From Urechis unicinctus (lineage: Eukaryota; Annelida; Polychaeta; Xenopneusta; Urechidae): a DNA stretch of 64,000 bases. Location of the stretch: assembly GCA_034190875.2 (NCBI GenBank), contig CM067354.1:43505275-43569274 (forward strand). The letters run 5' to 3'. The position numbers and the translations under genes are program-made. Positions 38,090 through 50,366 of this stretch are shown here, piece by piece (position 1 is the stretch's first letter; every line of letters begins with the position of its first letter). The notes below the pieces were generated by a model that was given only the letters and a program-made list of their open reading frames with translations, ran no database searches and was not told the DNA's origin.

Positions 38090-38420
38090 ATACATTTGAA
38101 TCTTTGCTGACTAGCTCTTCGCCGTCTATTCTCCTTAACTAGCTCTTATATTTTCATCTTGACTAGCTTGTCACCCGTTGTAGCAATATCACATTGTCAT
38201 ATTGAAATGATTTACAACAGAGGCAATCAGCAGTCCTATTATTGTTTCATGATTTATCCTTTATAACGAAGCGCATCTGACAGAATGTGTTTGTAGAAGC
38301 TCCAACGGGGACAATATAGAGCCCTACGTCCAATCTCCAATGTATTGTTACACTCTTGCGATAGGGAGTCGATAACTTGCCGCGATTAATAAATCCACAA
38401 ATAACATTCTGTAATACGTC
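38090..38420 (-). repeat. Repeat R1, copy D
   Basis: On the minus strand one frame reads WRLDVGLYIVPVGASTNTFC and on to QMRFVIKDK before a stop, close to copies B and H. It is flanked on its right by segments shared with copy H (TTTGGAATTCTGTAACGGC at 38952, compare ~62650). Confidence 0.65.
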
Positions 38421-39699
38421 TTGCAAGCTCTACTTGTGTTGTGTTATAGTATCAGCAAATAGTGCTCTGTTCCCAATGGCAAGCTATCGAGCGCCGAGAC
38501 GCTGTCAATATATAACAAGAAGGTATGGCATGGTTGGTCCGGGCTGCCTCAACTTTCCTTAATTTTCACTCAGGACATACATTGCGATAGGCGTTTCGTC
38601 GTTATTCGTGTATTTTCCGCGAATAAATAATCGGTGTGCGATTTTCGTATTTGATCATGAGCAGGTCCGCCACAGCGCCAGAATGATGCGTGTACATACA
38701 AAAGAGCACAATTACCACGTTACATTGTTTGTAGCGTGTATGATTTGTGTATGTTCACATTACGTTATCATTATTTAGATGCTAGAATATTAACTATACT
38801 TAAACACGGTAAAGGGTGGAAAAAACGGTGATTGAGAGAGCAAGAAGTATCTATGACGCGATATATAATGGGTGTACGAACAGTCCCATGATGAACGTAT
38901 ATTTGCGGTACCCGAGTTACACTACGTCTTATAACCAGAAAGCTTGGATGTTTTTGGAATTCTGTAACGGCTTAATTACTGCAATTTACCGCTTCAAATG
39001 AGGCTTATAGTTTCTAACACAGGATATCGTATTTACTTTTTACCCTATGTAGGAAATGTAATGTCATCGTATCAAGTGCTTAACACAGCAGTTGTCTGCG
39101 TTGTAGTAAGAATGGATATTTGGCAAGGGACATCACGATCAAAACGACGATCTCATGTTGCAAAGAATAAATAAGGATCGAAGGTGGATCATTCAATACA
39201 AAAATCACCGTGAGTCGTATGCAACTGACTTATCAAGGCAATTGCTGTCAAATTCTACATTGAAAGGATTCATCGTCATCTGTTTATGGCCCATGCAACT
39301 TGTCCACATAAATAACGTATTGCAGAGCAAAATAAAGTCGAAAAGAGCAAAAGCATTCCAGCAAATATATTTCTGAGCCAACTTTGTATCTCGACCTCAA
39401 TTATTTCTTCATTATTTAACGTCAGGTGATCCATCAGTTTGAACGAGTGATAAGAGTACATTGTGCAAGCAGTGATGTAACTTTAGCAAATAACACCTGC
39501 AGAAAGAACTGATATAGATAATACGTTTAAATACGTGAAAAGGTAGGCTGATTCACTGACAGCAAAGTAAGCATTGTTACGGGAGCAATACTGTTGCGCT
39601 GTTCTGAATAGACATAGAAATAGAGGAGTGTAAGGAACATAATTCAAAACAGCTTGTTAGCTGCAACAAATCCGTGTTTTTATATGCTTGTTTTTGCTG

Positions 39700-39850
39700 C
39701 TTCTTAGAATTAAGTTGACTGACTATAAAATGCTAACGTTAAACTTATTCCACGATTCCAAATTTTCTTGTAGATTACACAATAACTCCGGTCCTCTGGT
39801 CGTCAATACACAGACGCCAGTGATCACACAAGCATTCACGCACCATACAA
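39700..39850 (+). repeat. Repeat segment R4, weak third copy
   Basis: CACAATAACTCCGGTCCTCTGGTCGTCAATACACAGACGCCAG aligns with parts of 26460-26520 and 30010-30075; diverged. Confidence 0.45.
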
Positions 39851-40919
39851 CTTAATATGGTACTTTGTCCTCATTCCTTGGTTTTCATATTTCCTAAGAA
39901 TATTTAATCATACCCAGGGAGGCCATCTCATTCTCCTCAACCAGTGCAGCACAAAGTGATTACTGACTTATTTATAGTATGGTTGCGGTGGTGTGTGCTT
40001 CCATGGCATTCTCTGCTTCTTTATTAACATTGCTCTTTGATACCTTTGGCTGTTTTAGTGTCTGGCTTTTGCGTGATTGATTACAGTAGCCGCAACCTCT
40101 TGAACCAGATGCATGTGGTATTCTTTCTGTTTGTACATTGTAATGACACAGAATAAACACATAGCACATGCGATCCACGGGAAATCAATCGCATAACCAC
40201 CATGAAGTATTAGCAACGCCTTGGCATGTTTACGTTTGCTATCTGAAAGGTGAGTAATAAATCTTAAAACTAATTCAGCCTTATTCTTTTACCAGAAAGT
40301 GAACAGGTCTTTTGTAAATATGCTCCACTTAGTTCATGGCATTTTGAGACTCTAGGACGGTTTGTACTATATAACCTGCATATGCTTCTACTTCCAGCAT
40401 CACGGACAATACTCAGTGATCAGCAAGTGATCATACTTAAATAGTTTTTAATCGTTGGTGGAGTGCTGCAATAGTGGACATGAAATTTATTTTGGTTCTG
40501 ATTTCTCAGAAAGTGATGGATGTATAATAACTGGGCAGTATGGTGATTTTTCAACAAAGACATCTTACAGCCGCTGCATTAGTTGCGATACTAACTTTAT
40601 TCTGTCAAATGCACAATCTGGCATTCGAATTTCAAAAGAAGGGAAATATCTCAATTTATCAAATCGATCAACAGTTCTACACGCACATAACCAACCTAAC
40701 CCAAGCTTTCACAAATGTACCCTCTTTGAGTCCTATGTTTTAGATCTACGAAGTTGAAAGAAAGATCAAGCGTTATTTAGTTCGTTCAATGTGTCGTATT
40801 GTAGTATAAGATCCTTCAAACTAGCTCTACAGATAATTCTAAGCAATGCTTTGGCAGCTACAATTTCAAGTATTAATTACACAGTACGCAAGCATACATA
40901 CACGTACACGCTCCAAATC
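39851..40919. other. Noncoding interval
   Basis: The frames at 40455-40757 and on the minus strand at 39972 are unremarkable and matched nothing I know. Confidence 0.45.
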
Positions 40920-41245
40920 ATATTAGTTTGCTGCGTCGCCTGTTAACCCACAGATTGTTGGTTCGATTCCAAGGTGTGAAAACCTGATGATCACATTCAA
41001 TGGCGGTCCCATCTCTGAAAGGGGACGCACCCAACCCTGTAGCTCAAAAGTACCATGCTGGACCTTTGACCCAGCGGCGTGTAGTTCGCAGCCCGGTCTA
41101 GGCAACAAGTTTGTACCAAGTGAGCGTTGGCACTTAAGGAGAGCTGTCAAAGCATCACAGTCATCTTCATCCATCACCTCTGCGATATCACCTCGTTGTT
41201 GAACGTGAAGTTAAACCCCAATAATACCATTATCATTAACGTACA
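40920..41245 (+). mobile_element. tRNA-derived SINE-like element
   Basis: A perfect RNA polymerase III B box, GGTTCGATTCC, lies at 40950-40960. It is preceded by a degenerate tRNA-like head (GTCGCCTGTTAACCC) and followed by ~250 bp of GC-richer body. The end, GTTAAACCCCAATAATACC, looks like a LINE-type 3' tail with AAT trimers. The head, body and AAT-like tail together suggest a SINE mobilised by a CR1/L2-clade LINE. The A box is poor, and reading frames across it are shadows. Confidence 0.5.
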
Positions 41246-42839
41246 CGCTCACATCAAAGCACACACACACGCAGACATTTATCCGTAACAAAGGATTTAT
41301 TGCTCCATTGCCTTAGCACTATTGATATATTGTTGGATTAGGGTATGCTAACATGATGTCATGAGTGTATAGTAGTTAGTAGGGTTGCTGACGGTCAGCT
41401 TAATAACAGCAGTGGTTTTGGCAAGGTTATTATAGTATTGAACTAAACATCAGGAATCAAATATAACACATGCGTTTAATGTTAGTCAAAATTTACCAGA
41501 ACCCACACATACAATGTACCCTGCGGTTGATGGGTTTATTAGATGACAAGCACGCCCATGCCAAATACATTAACGATATTACGTTTGATATTCCTACCAT
41601 CACATTGCTGATTATCCCAACAAAACTAACTCTAATCCCCTTTTATTGATGATCATAGTTATCATACTGGATATCCTTGCGCAGACTGAGCCACTTTTAT
41701 TTTGGCTTGACAACCTACCTAATCCCCTGCCCCCAAACACCACCACTACCAATATACCCCACTCCTTCTTCTGAGCTTCGTACCCCCGATGGGAAAATTA
41801 TTGGAAATATACCGTCATGGATTCTATGCATTCACAACCTGTTCATCTTGGCAAAGCGCGCTTGACATATTAATAGATATTACTACCATATCTTTCTGCA
41901 GACAATAGGGATAGTGTGGACACCTCTATATGCTTGTTGTTGTATTCAAACAAATTACTCGACGAAGAATAATTGCCATTTCACATAAAGCTTAAGTGAT
42001 GCTGAACTTAAATTATTGTATTTACGTCATGGATGCCCTTCCAAAGAATGGAACCTGCCACAACTAATAAATATGTCCTTTGTCTCGAAATATAATGTTC
42101 ATACAAAACATGTTTCTCTTGCTGCAAGCGCCATTATTAGTTTATGTTCCTAATCCCCCTTATTATCATTTGCTAAGAAGCGAATTAAATAAAAATATTC
42201 GACATTATTTGAGTAGATTATAGACACTTGAATATAATCGAATACCAATATGTCAATCATAAATGAGGGGAATATCTACAGTAGGGTCCAAATTATACCC
42301 ATGCATCTCATTTAAAGTAACCAAATCTTCATATTTAATCACATTTTAACCTTTGAATGAGAAATCAGGATCGGAAAACAAGCAAGAATAGATTATAAAG
42401 CCTCAATACAATGGCTTGAATACAATCCTTGAATGTCTATGCCAAAACACGGATGTTAGTCTTTGATATAATCAATTGCTATAAAAGACAAACGCATTAT
42501 ACACGACTGACCAATTGATTTGCTAAAACTTCAATATTCATGGCATTGAATAGACAATATTGGGCGAGCCAAAGAGTAAACCCTCGATTTTGATGTTATC
42601 CATAAATATTGTGCTCTTATCAGAAGCCTGAAACTATTCAATACTCCTCCCTACCGTACGATGTTTTCACAATTGTAGCTTAACGGGTTTTCCTTTGACT
42701 GTTCAACACAGATAATTACGAATACTTTTCTATAAATATGAAAGCAGTTGATAAGAGACAAAAAAGTCATTTCATAAAACACAGGCAGCATCGTGCGTAG
42801 TGGAATATGTCGATTAGAACTTTGAATAATATATATTTA
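41246..42839. other. Noncoding interval
   Basis: AT-rich, with a short CA-rich stretch just after the SINE-like tail. No gene recognised. Confidence 0.5.
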
Positions 42840-43210
42840 TTATGATCACTATCTGCAACCTCCATATGCACCTTAAAAACAAACACCAGCCACAGAGGCA
42901 TTGGCACAAATGGACGTATCATGTGTATCATTTATCTCTATTTTATAAGTATACAGCTCCGTTATTAAGCGACAGCCCCAAAGAGAAGATGCCGTGGTTG
43001 AAGAAGCTAATTGTGTCAACATTTGCCTGATTTATCACTAGGCAAGCTAGTGGTGTTTGACATATCATAAAGGCTGATGCCAATCTAGCACGACTCGTAA
43101 CGCAGTCGAAGGCATGTCATCCATCATCCTACGACATTTGACTGATTAGGCTATTTTACTGTATATATCCGCTCCAATTGTAAAATATATATTTTACACA
43201 CGACAAATCA
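42840..43210 (+). repeat. Tandem array unit U0 (right end only)
   Basis: Matches ~55095-55432: GCCAG(C)-(A/C)CAG(A/G)GG-ATTGGCACA, ATCATG-GTATCAT, GATGCCAAT-AGCACGACTC. This is the tail of a unit whose left part is not recognisable, and it abuts U1. Confidence 0.7.
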
Positions 43211-45999
43211 TGGATAGGCGATAGATGTGCAACACAGGAACGTGTTCAATGGTATTGTTCTAGAAATGCCATCTTGGCGTCCTAATTATCACAGCCACGC
43301 ACTTGTGTATATATTTACACTCCTTAAGCTGAAAGATAATTGTAACATTTTTATATATATCAAGATACAGTTTAATCTTAATCTTTTTCTGCATCAATGT
43401 GGTTCAGAATGAAATTTACATACAATGAACTCATTGAGGCCAACCCATTCGATCTCACAACACGTATCATTGATCGACTAGGATTTGCAGGGAATAGAAC
43501 ATCGAGTTACGCACCCCGATGTTTGACATTGAGGTTGATATATATTACATATTAATGAGGGTTGGGTGGTGATGTTCGGTGGCTTTCGGTGATATGATCT
43601 CGTAGTATTCGGTTATCAACCTTATTTCGTTTTCTCGCAGAGAACACATATTTCACCTAATTGCATTAACGTTTGTTAAAAGAGCAAGTCCTCAGACTGA
43701 CACAGTATTTCGTTTCCCTTTGAATGTATTTTACAGCGGCCCTCAAATATTTAAAGTAACAGCAAAAACCAGTTTACTGTTTGACATAAAGCATTCCTAT
43801 AAACAGATGATGAAATGCCATATTCATAATAAAATACTGACCTATCAATCGCGGTTTATTGAATATTCGAGAGACTATGATTTACAGATTGCTTTTAACG
43901 AACGGTCGTTTAAAGTAAAATGGTGTTCTGTTAAGCACCCTTATTTACACAGTCAACCACATAAGGTTTGACAGGGGCGGTCAATCAGGACCATTAGCTA
44001 ATGGATGACTTGGGGAAATATTGTTAGCCCCATAAGCATCCTGCTTCCTTGAGATAAGCAGTAAGGTACCATATCTAAGAAAAGTAGCCTGACTTTATCG
44101 GATTCGAATTGCCCCACAAATGAGTAAATGTTAACCATGATGAAATTTGTTTTTGTGGTCTCCACTGGTACAAAATTATCCTTCATCTATATTTGATTCC
44201 AGCCTTTGTTTAATGAATGTAGAATGCTTAAACATCTGAAAGTTCCCATAGCGTCAATTATTTTCTGCACTTTCAAGCTATACATAAAGCATTGGTAGAA
44301 TTATTTAATCCACTGACTATCTGACGATTAATGAGAGTATATTATTGTGATGTTTCTATATCATAATAGGCCTATTTTGATTTTTTAAGTTGTCTCCTAC
44401 AGCACATTTAAGACCTACCGAATCAAGAAAGCAATACAATTTATAGTCCACTTGAGCTTATCGGCCATTAACAGCTATACAGCAGTTGGTAAATGACCAA
44501 GATGCGCAGGCAATGGCTTGAGCGAATACGCTTCCAGTAACAATTTATTAGACACTAGGTAAACCGAAAAATGACATCAATTGAATGGAAAATTGATACA
44601 CCATTAAATCACCAAATACTTTCGATGGCATGATGGTATATTCACTGCAGCATTACGAACTTGTAGTCCTCAGGCGACACGCAAATATTCTCCTGTGCGC
44701 AAATCTTTTAAATCGGTTATTATCAGATGGTCATTTGTGATTTCATAAAAATCGGTAAAGTACCAAGTCAGTTAATGTAGAGCACGAGGTTGATATTACT
44801 TTGGAGGCTCTACAAAGGCAGGGGTCATTGCCCATTGCCCCTAGATACTCTGACTTAGAAGTCTGTAAAGGCCACAGTTGTCCCCAGTCAGTAGCAGTGC
44901 ATCCTTAAGGAAACATACAAACATTCCCAAAGTCTATCTACCAGTGATGTAATAGGTCATTATATTTAAACCAAGCACATGCAACGTTTGGCCACTACGA
45001 ATTTTTGATGCTCGCTTAGTAAAAATGGTAAATGACTTTGGCTGGCGACCCCTGGATGTGACGCGTAACCCTAGATTTGTAAATGTCCCTAGACCATAAC
45101 AGCTTATTTCTATCCCTGATAGAAATAAAACGTGTAAATGGTCGCATGAATCCTGCTTCAACTACAAAACTGCGATGATTGCTGACGCAATGTAATCAGT
45201 GGAACAAGGCGGCTTTGCTACAGGGGATTTGTAATGAGGGAAGCTAGTAATGGAAGATGAAAGGCGAGGAGCAGGTCGGCGGGGATAAATCACCGATTAC
45301 TGTTCTGTTAAGAATCAGATGATTTATTTTGTCATCATCTTGTTTAATTGTATTACCTATCCTTAAAAACCAAACATCAAAGCACAGCACTGTTAAATGC
45401 ATGTCAAATTAGGATGTTTTAACATAGCTAGCCTTTATTCTTGCCATTTATGAAGGAAATAAAAGAGACTCATATGTTTTTGTGCAAACGTACGGCAATG
45501 TTTGCAAGAACGAATGATGATATTATTAAAAGGAAAAAAATCTGTGAGTAATAGTGCCAGAAGTCATTTATAGTCGGCCTTTTACTAAGCAGCAAATTCA
45601 AAACATCAGTTGATTTATTGCAGGCAGGTATGATTGATCAGCTATAGTCCTGGAGCACCCGGAACTGGCTAATGTCTTTTATACGACCGCTGACTGTAAA
45701 ACGGATATGCTAATATCCTCGTATTAGGCTAAGTTTGCACAGTGCACAGGTAATTTCATCTTTTAACAAAAAAGATGCCTTTTGTAACCTTACCGATTTC
45801 ATAGTCGTACACATTATGGTTTGGGTCAAACAGTTTCATAGACTTTGGTCCGAATTCGGGATAAAAAGTAAGTGGCAATGCATGATATGCTTAGGGTATG
45901 CAGTGTGGATTTGTATAATGTACAATATTGTTTGGCTTTACGTAGATCATAATCGTTTATGTTGATATAGTGTCCGTGCATCAAATAGTCACATAACTC

Positions 46000-46610
46000 C
46001 CTGTCTAGATATTATCCGATTGTCTCCTCTCTCGTGTCACCCGAACCTGTTCTTCTTTTCCCAATGTGAGCCAGCTCATCACAACCCTCTGTAGCAATAT
46101 TACATTATTTATTGAGTTGATTCTACCGCAAAACCAATCTATGCCCTTCTATTACTGAAACAGGATTTATGAGACAATTTATAAAACAACGATGCGCATC
46201 TGACACAGACAATACAGAGCCCTACAACCAATCTTCAGTGTAATATTATCATCATGCACCAGTCGATACCGTACTGTTGTTCTTTATTATAGCGAATGGA
46301 AAATATCCTGCTTTATTATAAATATCACAGCGATGTAAGTTACGACCAATCTCCGCCTCTGCTGTGTTACATTGCGTTCTGTTTAGTCGGGCCTCAGATC
46401 TGTCTACTGTTATAGGAAATCTTGTTCAGGGTAAACTATTTAGGGGGAGTCTATACAAAAAAAACAGCATGATTACAACATTGCTGCGTTTAAGCATGCA
46501 TGGGCATAGAGAAAATGCAATCACATTGATGGATTATTCAAAAGGACATTATTTTGTGTGTTTTATAAATGCATTATTACAATCTGGTTGAGCGAATAAT
46601 GATTATGTGT
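46000..46610 (-). repeat. Repeat R1, copy E (in U1)
   Basis: Lacks ~25 bp in the middle of the protein-like core, so it is frameshifted there. The 3' part still reads NNVILLQR on the minus strand. ~115 bp at 46028-46141 is nearly identical to 57235-57346 in U3. Confidence 0.65.
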
Positions 46611-47290
46611 AGACTCGGTGATGAAGGTAGCTGATCCATTCACAAGATATTCCAAATGTTGATGAATGAAACGAAATGTTTCAAGATTAATATGCCTAAC
46701 TTAGGCAACTCCCCCACGATCATCTGTATATCATGCACGACTAAATCAAGGCTTACTATGTTTTAGTTATAATGTACGTCCAACAAATAAATTTTTAAAG
46801 TACATCTAACTAATCGATTTTAGCGTGTTAAACCAGACACTTGCACAATATGTAATCAATACAATAAATTTAGAACATTGAATAATATTGAGATTATGAA
46901 CGTTCACGGCTGTGCTGTAAGCATCAACATTATATGAACTGTCAAATAAGAAAGCCCCTGGATCCACATTTTCCGCAACGATGTCAGTTATGATTTCGTC
47001 CTAGAGAACTGATGAATTATTTATGTTGAAACAGCTTGCTATTTGCTTTTTGTTTTTGCAAAATTCTATCAAATGGATATTTTATAATGAGGTCCGTGAT
47101 TCAAAGACTATAATTGATTCAATGTAATACCACAGTGAAGGATAACTTGCAATATTTGTAAAAGATGTAAATCGCAAATTTGTAAGGCAAACCGAATGAT
47201 GAGCAAACTGTCGTTATTTGCTCTGTCGTCCAATGCATGCAATGGGTTTTCAAAGCATTCAGCATTCATTGACTGTTAGATGTATGAATT

Positions 47291-47438
<148 letters not shown>

Positions 47439-48229
47439 GATTGGTACCTTAGTTCCAATCCAAACATTTTATACTTCCTTCGATTATATATGCAATGTGC
47501 TTGTGACTAAGCATTGGTACTGAGCATGCTCATCGTAGGTGACTGAAACACCGAATGTCACGTTGACAAAGTTCAAATGAGCCAACACCAAATGGGAATG
47601 ACCGTTCTACCTTTTTAGCGTAACGTATCGATCATAAAATGAAAAGTGTTTTGTGATGCGGCTGGAGTGATAGCTTGAATCATGTTAGGTGTGGGTTGGT
47701 TACAACTTCTATGAAAAAAAGAACTGAAAATATGATTGGTCATTGCAAATGATATATTGACATAATTATTATAGTTTGATATTATCGTTAGGAGTTAAAT
47801 CATTCACCCGAAATCGACCAAGGTTTGATTTTCCTCATACATTACATTTACCACATTCGTTTGTATAAACAGATACATTTGCCAAATAATGACATACAGT
47901 GTATATAAATGTCAGTGATACGCTGAGGATCTGGAAAGGTCAAATATACAGGCGTATTGCTTTGAATGAGGAATATGTGCGCTAGCAACAGTTTAAATTT
48001 GATAACTAATACTTAAACCATTCGCTGACCGACCCGTGGCTTAGTACAGACGAGTAGAATATACCAGTCAAGGTTAAGAAATCGATAGAATGAATAGTGT
48101 AATCGTCTTAACTCAGTCGAGGGCATGTCTTCCATCAGCGTAGGACATTATAGTCGGATACTTTTAATGGTATGCTCATTTTACTATACATCAGTTCTTA
48201 TTCTAATATGTACAATTTACGCATATTTA

Positions 48230-50366
48230 TAATAATAATAATAATAATGTCATTTATTTTGGGAGCGCAACATTATATGCATTTCTATGCGCTTGAGAGT
48301 TCATGCACGTTCTTTTGGGAAAAGTAGTGTTTTAAGACGTTTCTTGAAAGCCTCGATGCATTGCGCCTGGCGGAGGCTGTCGTCAAGATTGTTCCACAGC
48401 CGTGGCGCAACAGTCCTGAAAGATCTTTCGCCAAAAGCCCTTCTCGCCCGCGGGACTGTCAAGAGTGCTGTTGCGCTTGCAGAACGGAGTGCTCGCACTG
48501 AAACATGCGGGTTGAGGAGGGTTGCGAGGTACTTCGGTGCACCAAGATTGTGTGTGACCCTAAACACCACCAGGAGCATCTTATACACAATTCTTACATG
48601 CACGGGGAGCCAGTGAAGGGTCTTGAGTATGGGGGTGATGTGATCAAGTCGAGTCGTGAGGTAACGAGAGCGTCCACCACTCCCTTGCTCGTCTCTTTAT
48701 CCAGTATTGGCCGAATTCTTCTGATTTTTCTGATGTTGCAGTACATCGCTCGCGTTACCTGCACCACCTGAGTGTCCATGCGCATGGAGCGATCAAACAT
48801 AGCACCAAGGTTTCTCACACATTACAAAGCGCGTATCGATGCGTCACCTACACTGACACATGGGTCAAAGTCTAGTACACTATTGATGTAGTGCTTAGGG
48901 GCCACAGCCAGAAGCTCAATCTTCTCATCGTTGAGCATGAGTTTATTGCGTGACATCCACACTCTAACTTCGCTGGCGCATAATTCAAGGGATCTAATGG
49001 CCTGCCGAAGGGACAGCTGATCACCGAGCCTGAACCTTGTGTAGACCTGCGTGTCGTCTGCGTAGCTATGTCTGAGTAGAGAGTGGCTGTGAATGACACA
49101 GGCTAAAGGCAAGACATAACACAGGAAGAGTAGCGGGCCTAGGACACTGCCCTGTGGCACTCCAGTTTTCAAGGCGATCACATCCGATTCTTCTCCGAGA
49201 ACTGCGACACTCTGTGATCTGTCTTCAAGATAGCTCTTATTCCATCTGAGAGCTGTTCCCCGCAGACCGATGATGGCGAATAGTCGGTCAATAAGGATGG
49301 AGTGGTCTACAGTGTCGAACGCTGCCAACATGTCCATCAACAGCAGGAGAACCCCTTTACCTTCATCCAGTGCGACATCAATGTCATCCTTCACTCGGAG
49401 CAGCGCCGTCTCCACGCTGTGACCTCTCCTGTAGGCCGACTGTAGGGATCAAACAAACCATTGCTGGTCATGTGCTCAGTTAGACGACTAGCAACTATTC
49501 TCTCAATAAGCTTCCCCAGGAATGCCAGGTTCGACACTGGTCTGTAGTTCTTTAAGATGTTAGTGTCTAGACCATGCTTTTTGAGCAGAGGAGTGACAAT
49601 CCCTTTTTTAAGACTAGTCGGTACTGTCCCTGACATGAGAGACGCATTTACACATCTAGTCATCACCGGAGCCAGTACCTGCAAGACTTTCTCATCCTTC
49701 AGCAGCCAAGTTGGCAATGGGTCCAGAGAGCAGGATTTCGTGGGGCACTTCTTGATCAAGGCAATGACTTCATCACAGGTAACTGCAGAAAAGGACACCA
49801 GCAGCTCCCCTGCAAGTTTACAGTCTGGTAGTACCCTACCATCATCCACATCAACTGAGTTCATCATCTGACGGATACCCTCAACCTTGTCATGGAAAAA
49901 GTTCACAAAGGTGTTTGCCAGCCCAGCGCTGCTGTTTGCGATAGGTAATACAGTTGTCGTGGGCTGCAACAGTCCATTCACAGTCCTGAATGTGGCACGA
50001 ACATCACCCTCACTCAGCCTTTGACGGTAGTACCTCTTCTTTGCATCATCCACAAGTCGCACCACTTCCTTCTGCTGGGCTTGCAGCATCTGCAAGTGCA
50101 CTGTAAGGCTAGTTTTGCTAGTTCTTTCAAACTGGCGGCGGACTTTCCGCGCCTCGTGGATGGTGTCATTATACCAAGTTTTTCTCCCACCCTGCTTAGG
50201 CGAAACCAGACAGAGAGGAACATGCAGGTTCATAACAGCCAGCACTGTCCTGACATAGCTCTCTGCACATGCACCAGCTTGTGTTGGTGGTGGGTTTGTG
50301 GCAAGTGCTTGGTGAAGATCTCTGGAGAAACTGTCCACATCAATCTTTTGGAGCTTCCTCACCTTT
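48230..50366 (-). mobile_element. 5'-truncated CR1/L2-type non-LTR retrotransposon
   Basis: Comparison of U1/U2 with U3 gives the insertion edges. The left flank ends GCATATTTAT at 48230 and the right flank resumes TGCATGGTATTGCACA at 50367; in U3 the same sequences are at ~55432 and 56169. Read on the minus strand, the element ends with a GCGC-containing 3' UTR and an (ATT)n tail (48231-48248), typical of CR1/L2 elements. It starts inside the linker between endonuclease and reverse transcriptase, so the endonuclease is absent. The 736 bp present in U3 between the two flanks are missing here. Confidence 0.9.
48301..50366 (-). pseudogene. CR1/L2-type reverse transcriptase, broken ORF2
   Basis: Reverse transcriptase of a non-LTR retrotransposon, truncated and inactivated. 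The minus frame from ~50363 carries the post-endonuclease linker (WYNDTIHEARKVRR) and the fingers motif NYRPVSNL. A one-base deletion near 49440 shifts the frame. The next frame carries AFDTVDHSIL (motif A), GVPQGSVLGPLLF (motif B) and YADD at 49053-49064 (catalytic motif C). An in-frame TAA at 48822-48824 follows, then VRNLGAMFD. After TSRLDLI about 35 residues usual in the family are missing and the frame shifts. The last frame (48301-48603) has the LHWLPV...VYKMLL and LWNNLDDSLRQ...FKKRLKTLLF tail. The N-terminal MCNTM of the open frame is encoded by flanking host repeat. Confidence 0.92.
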
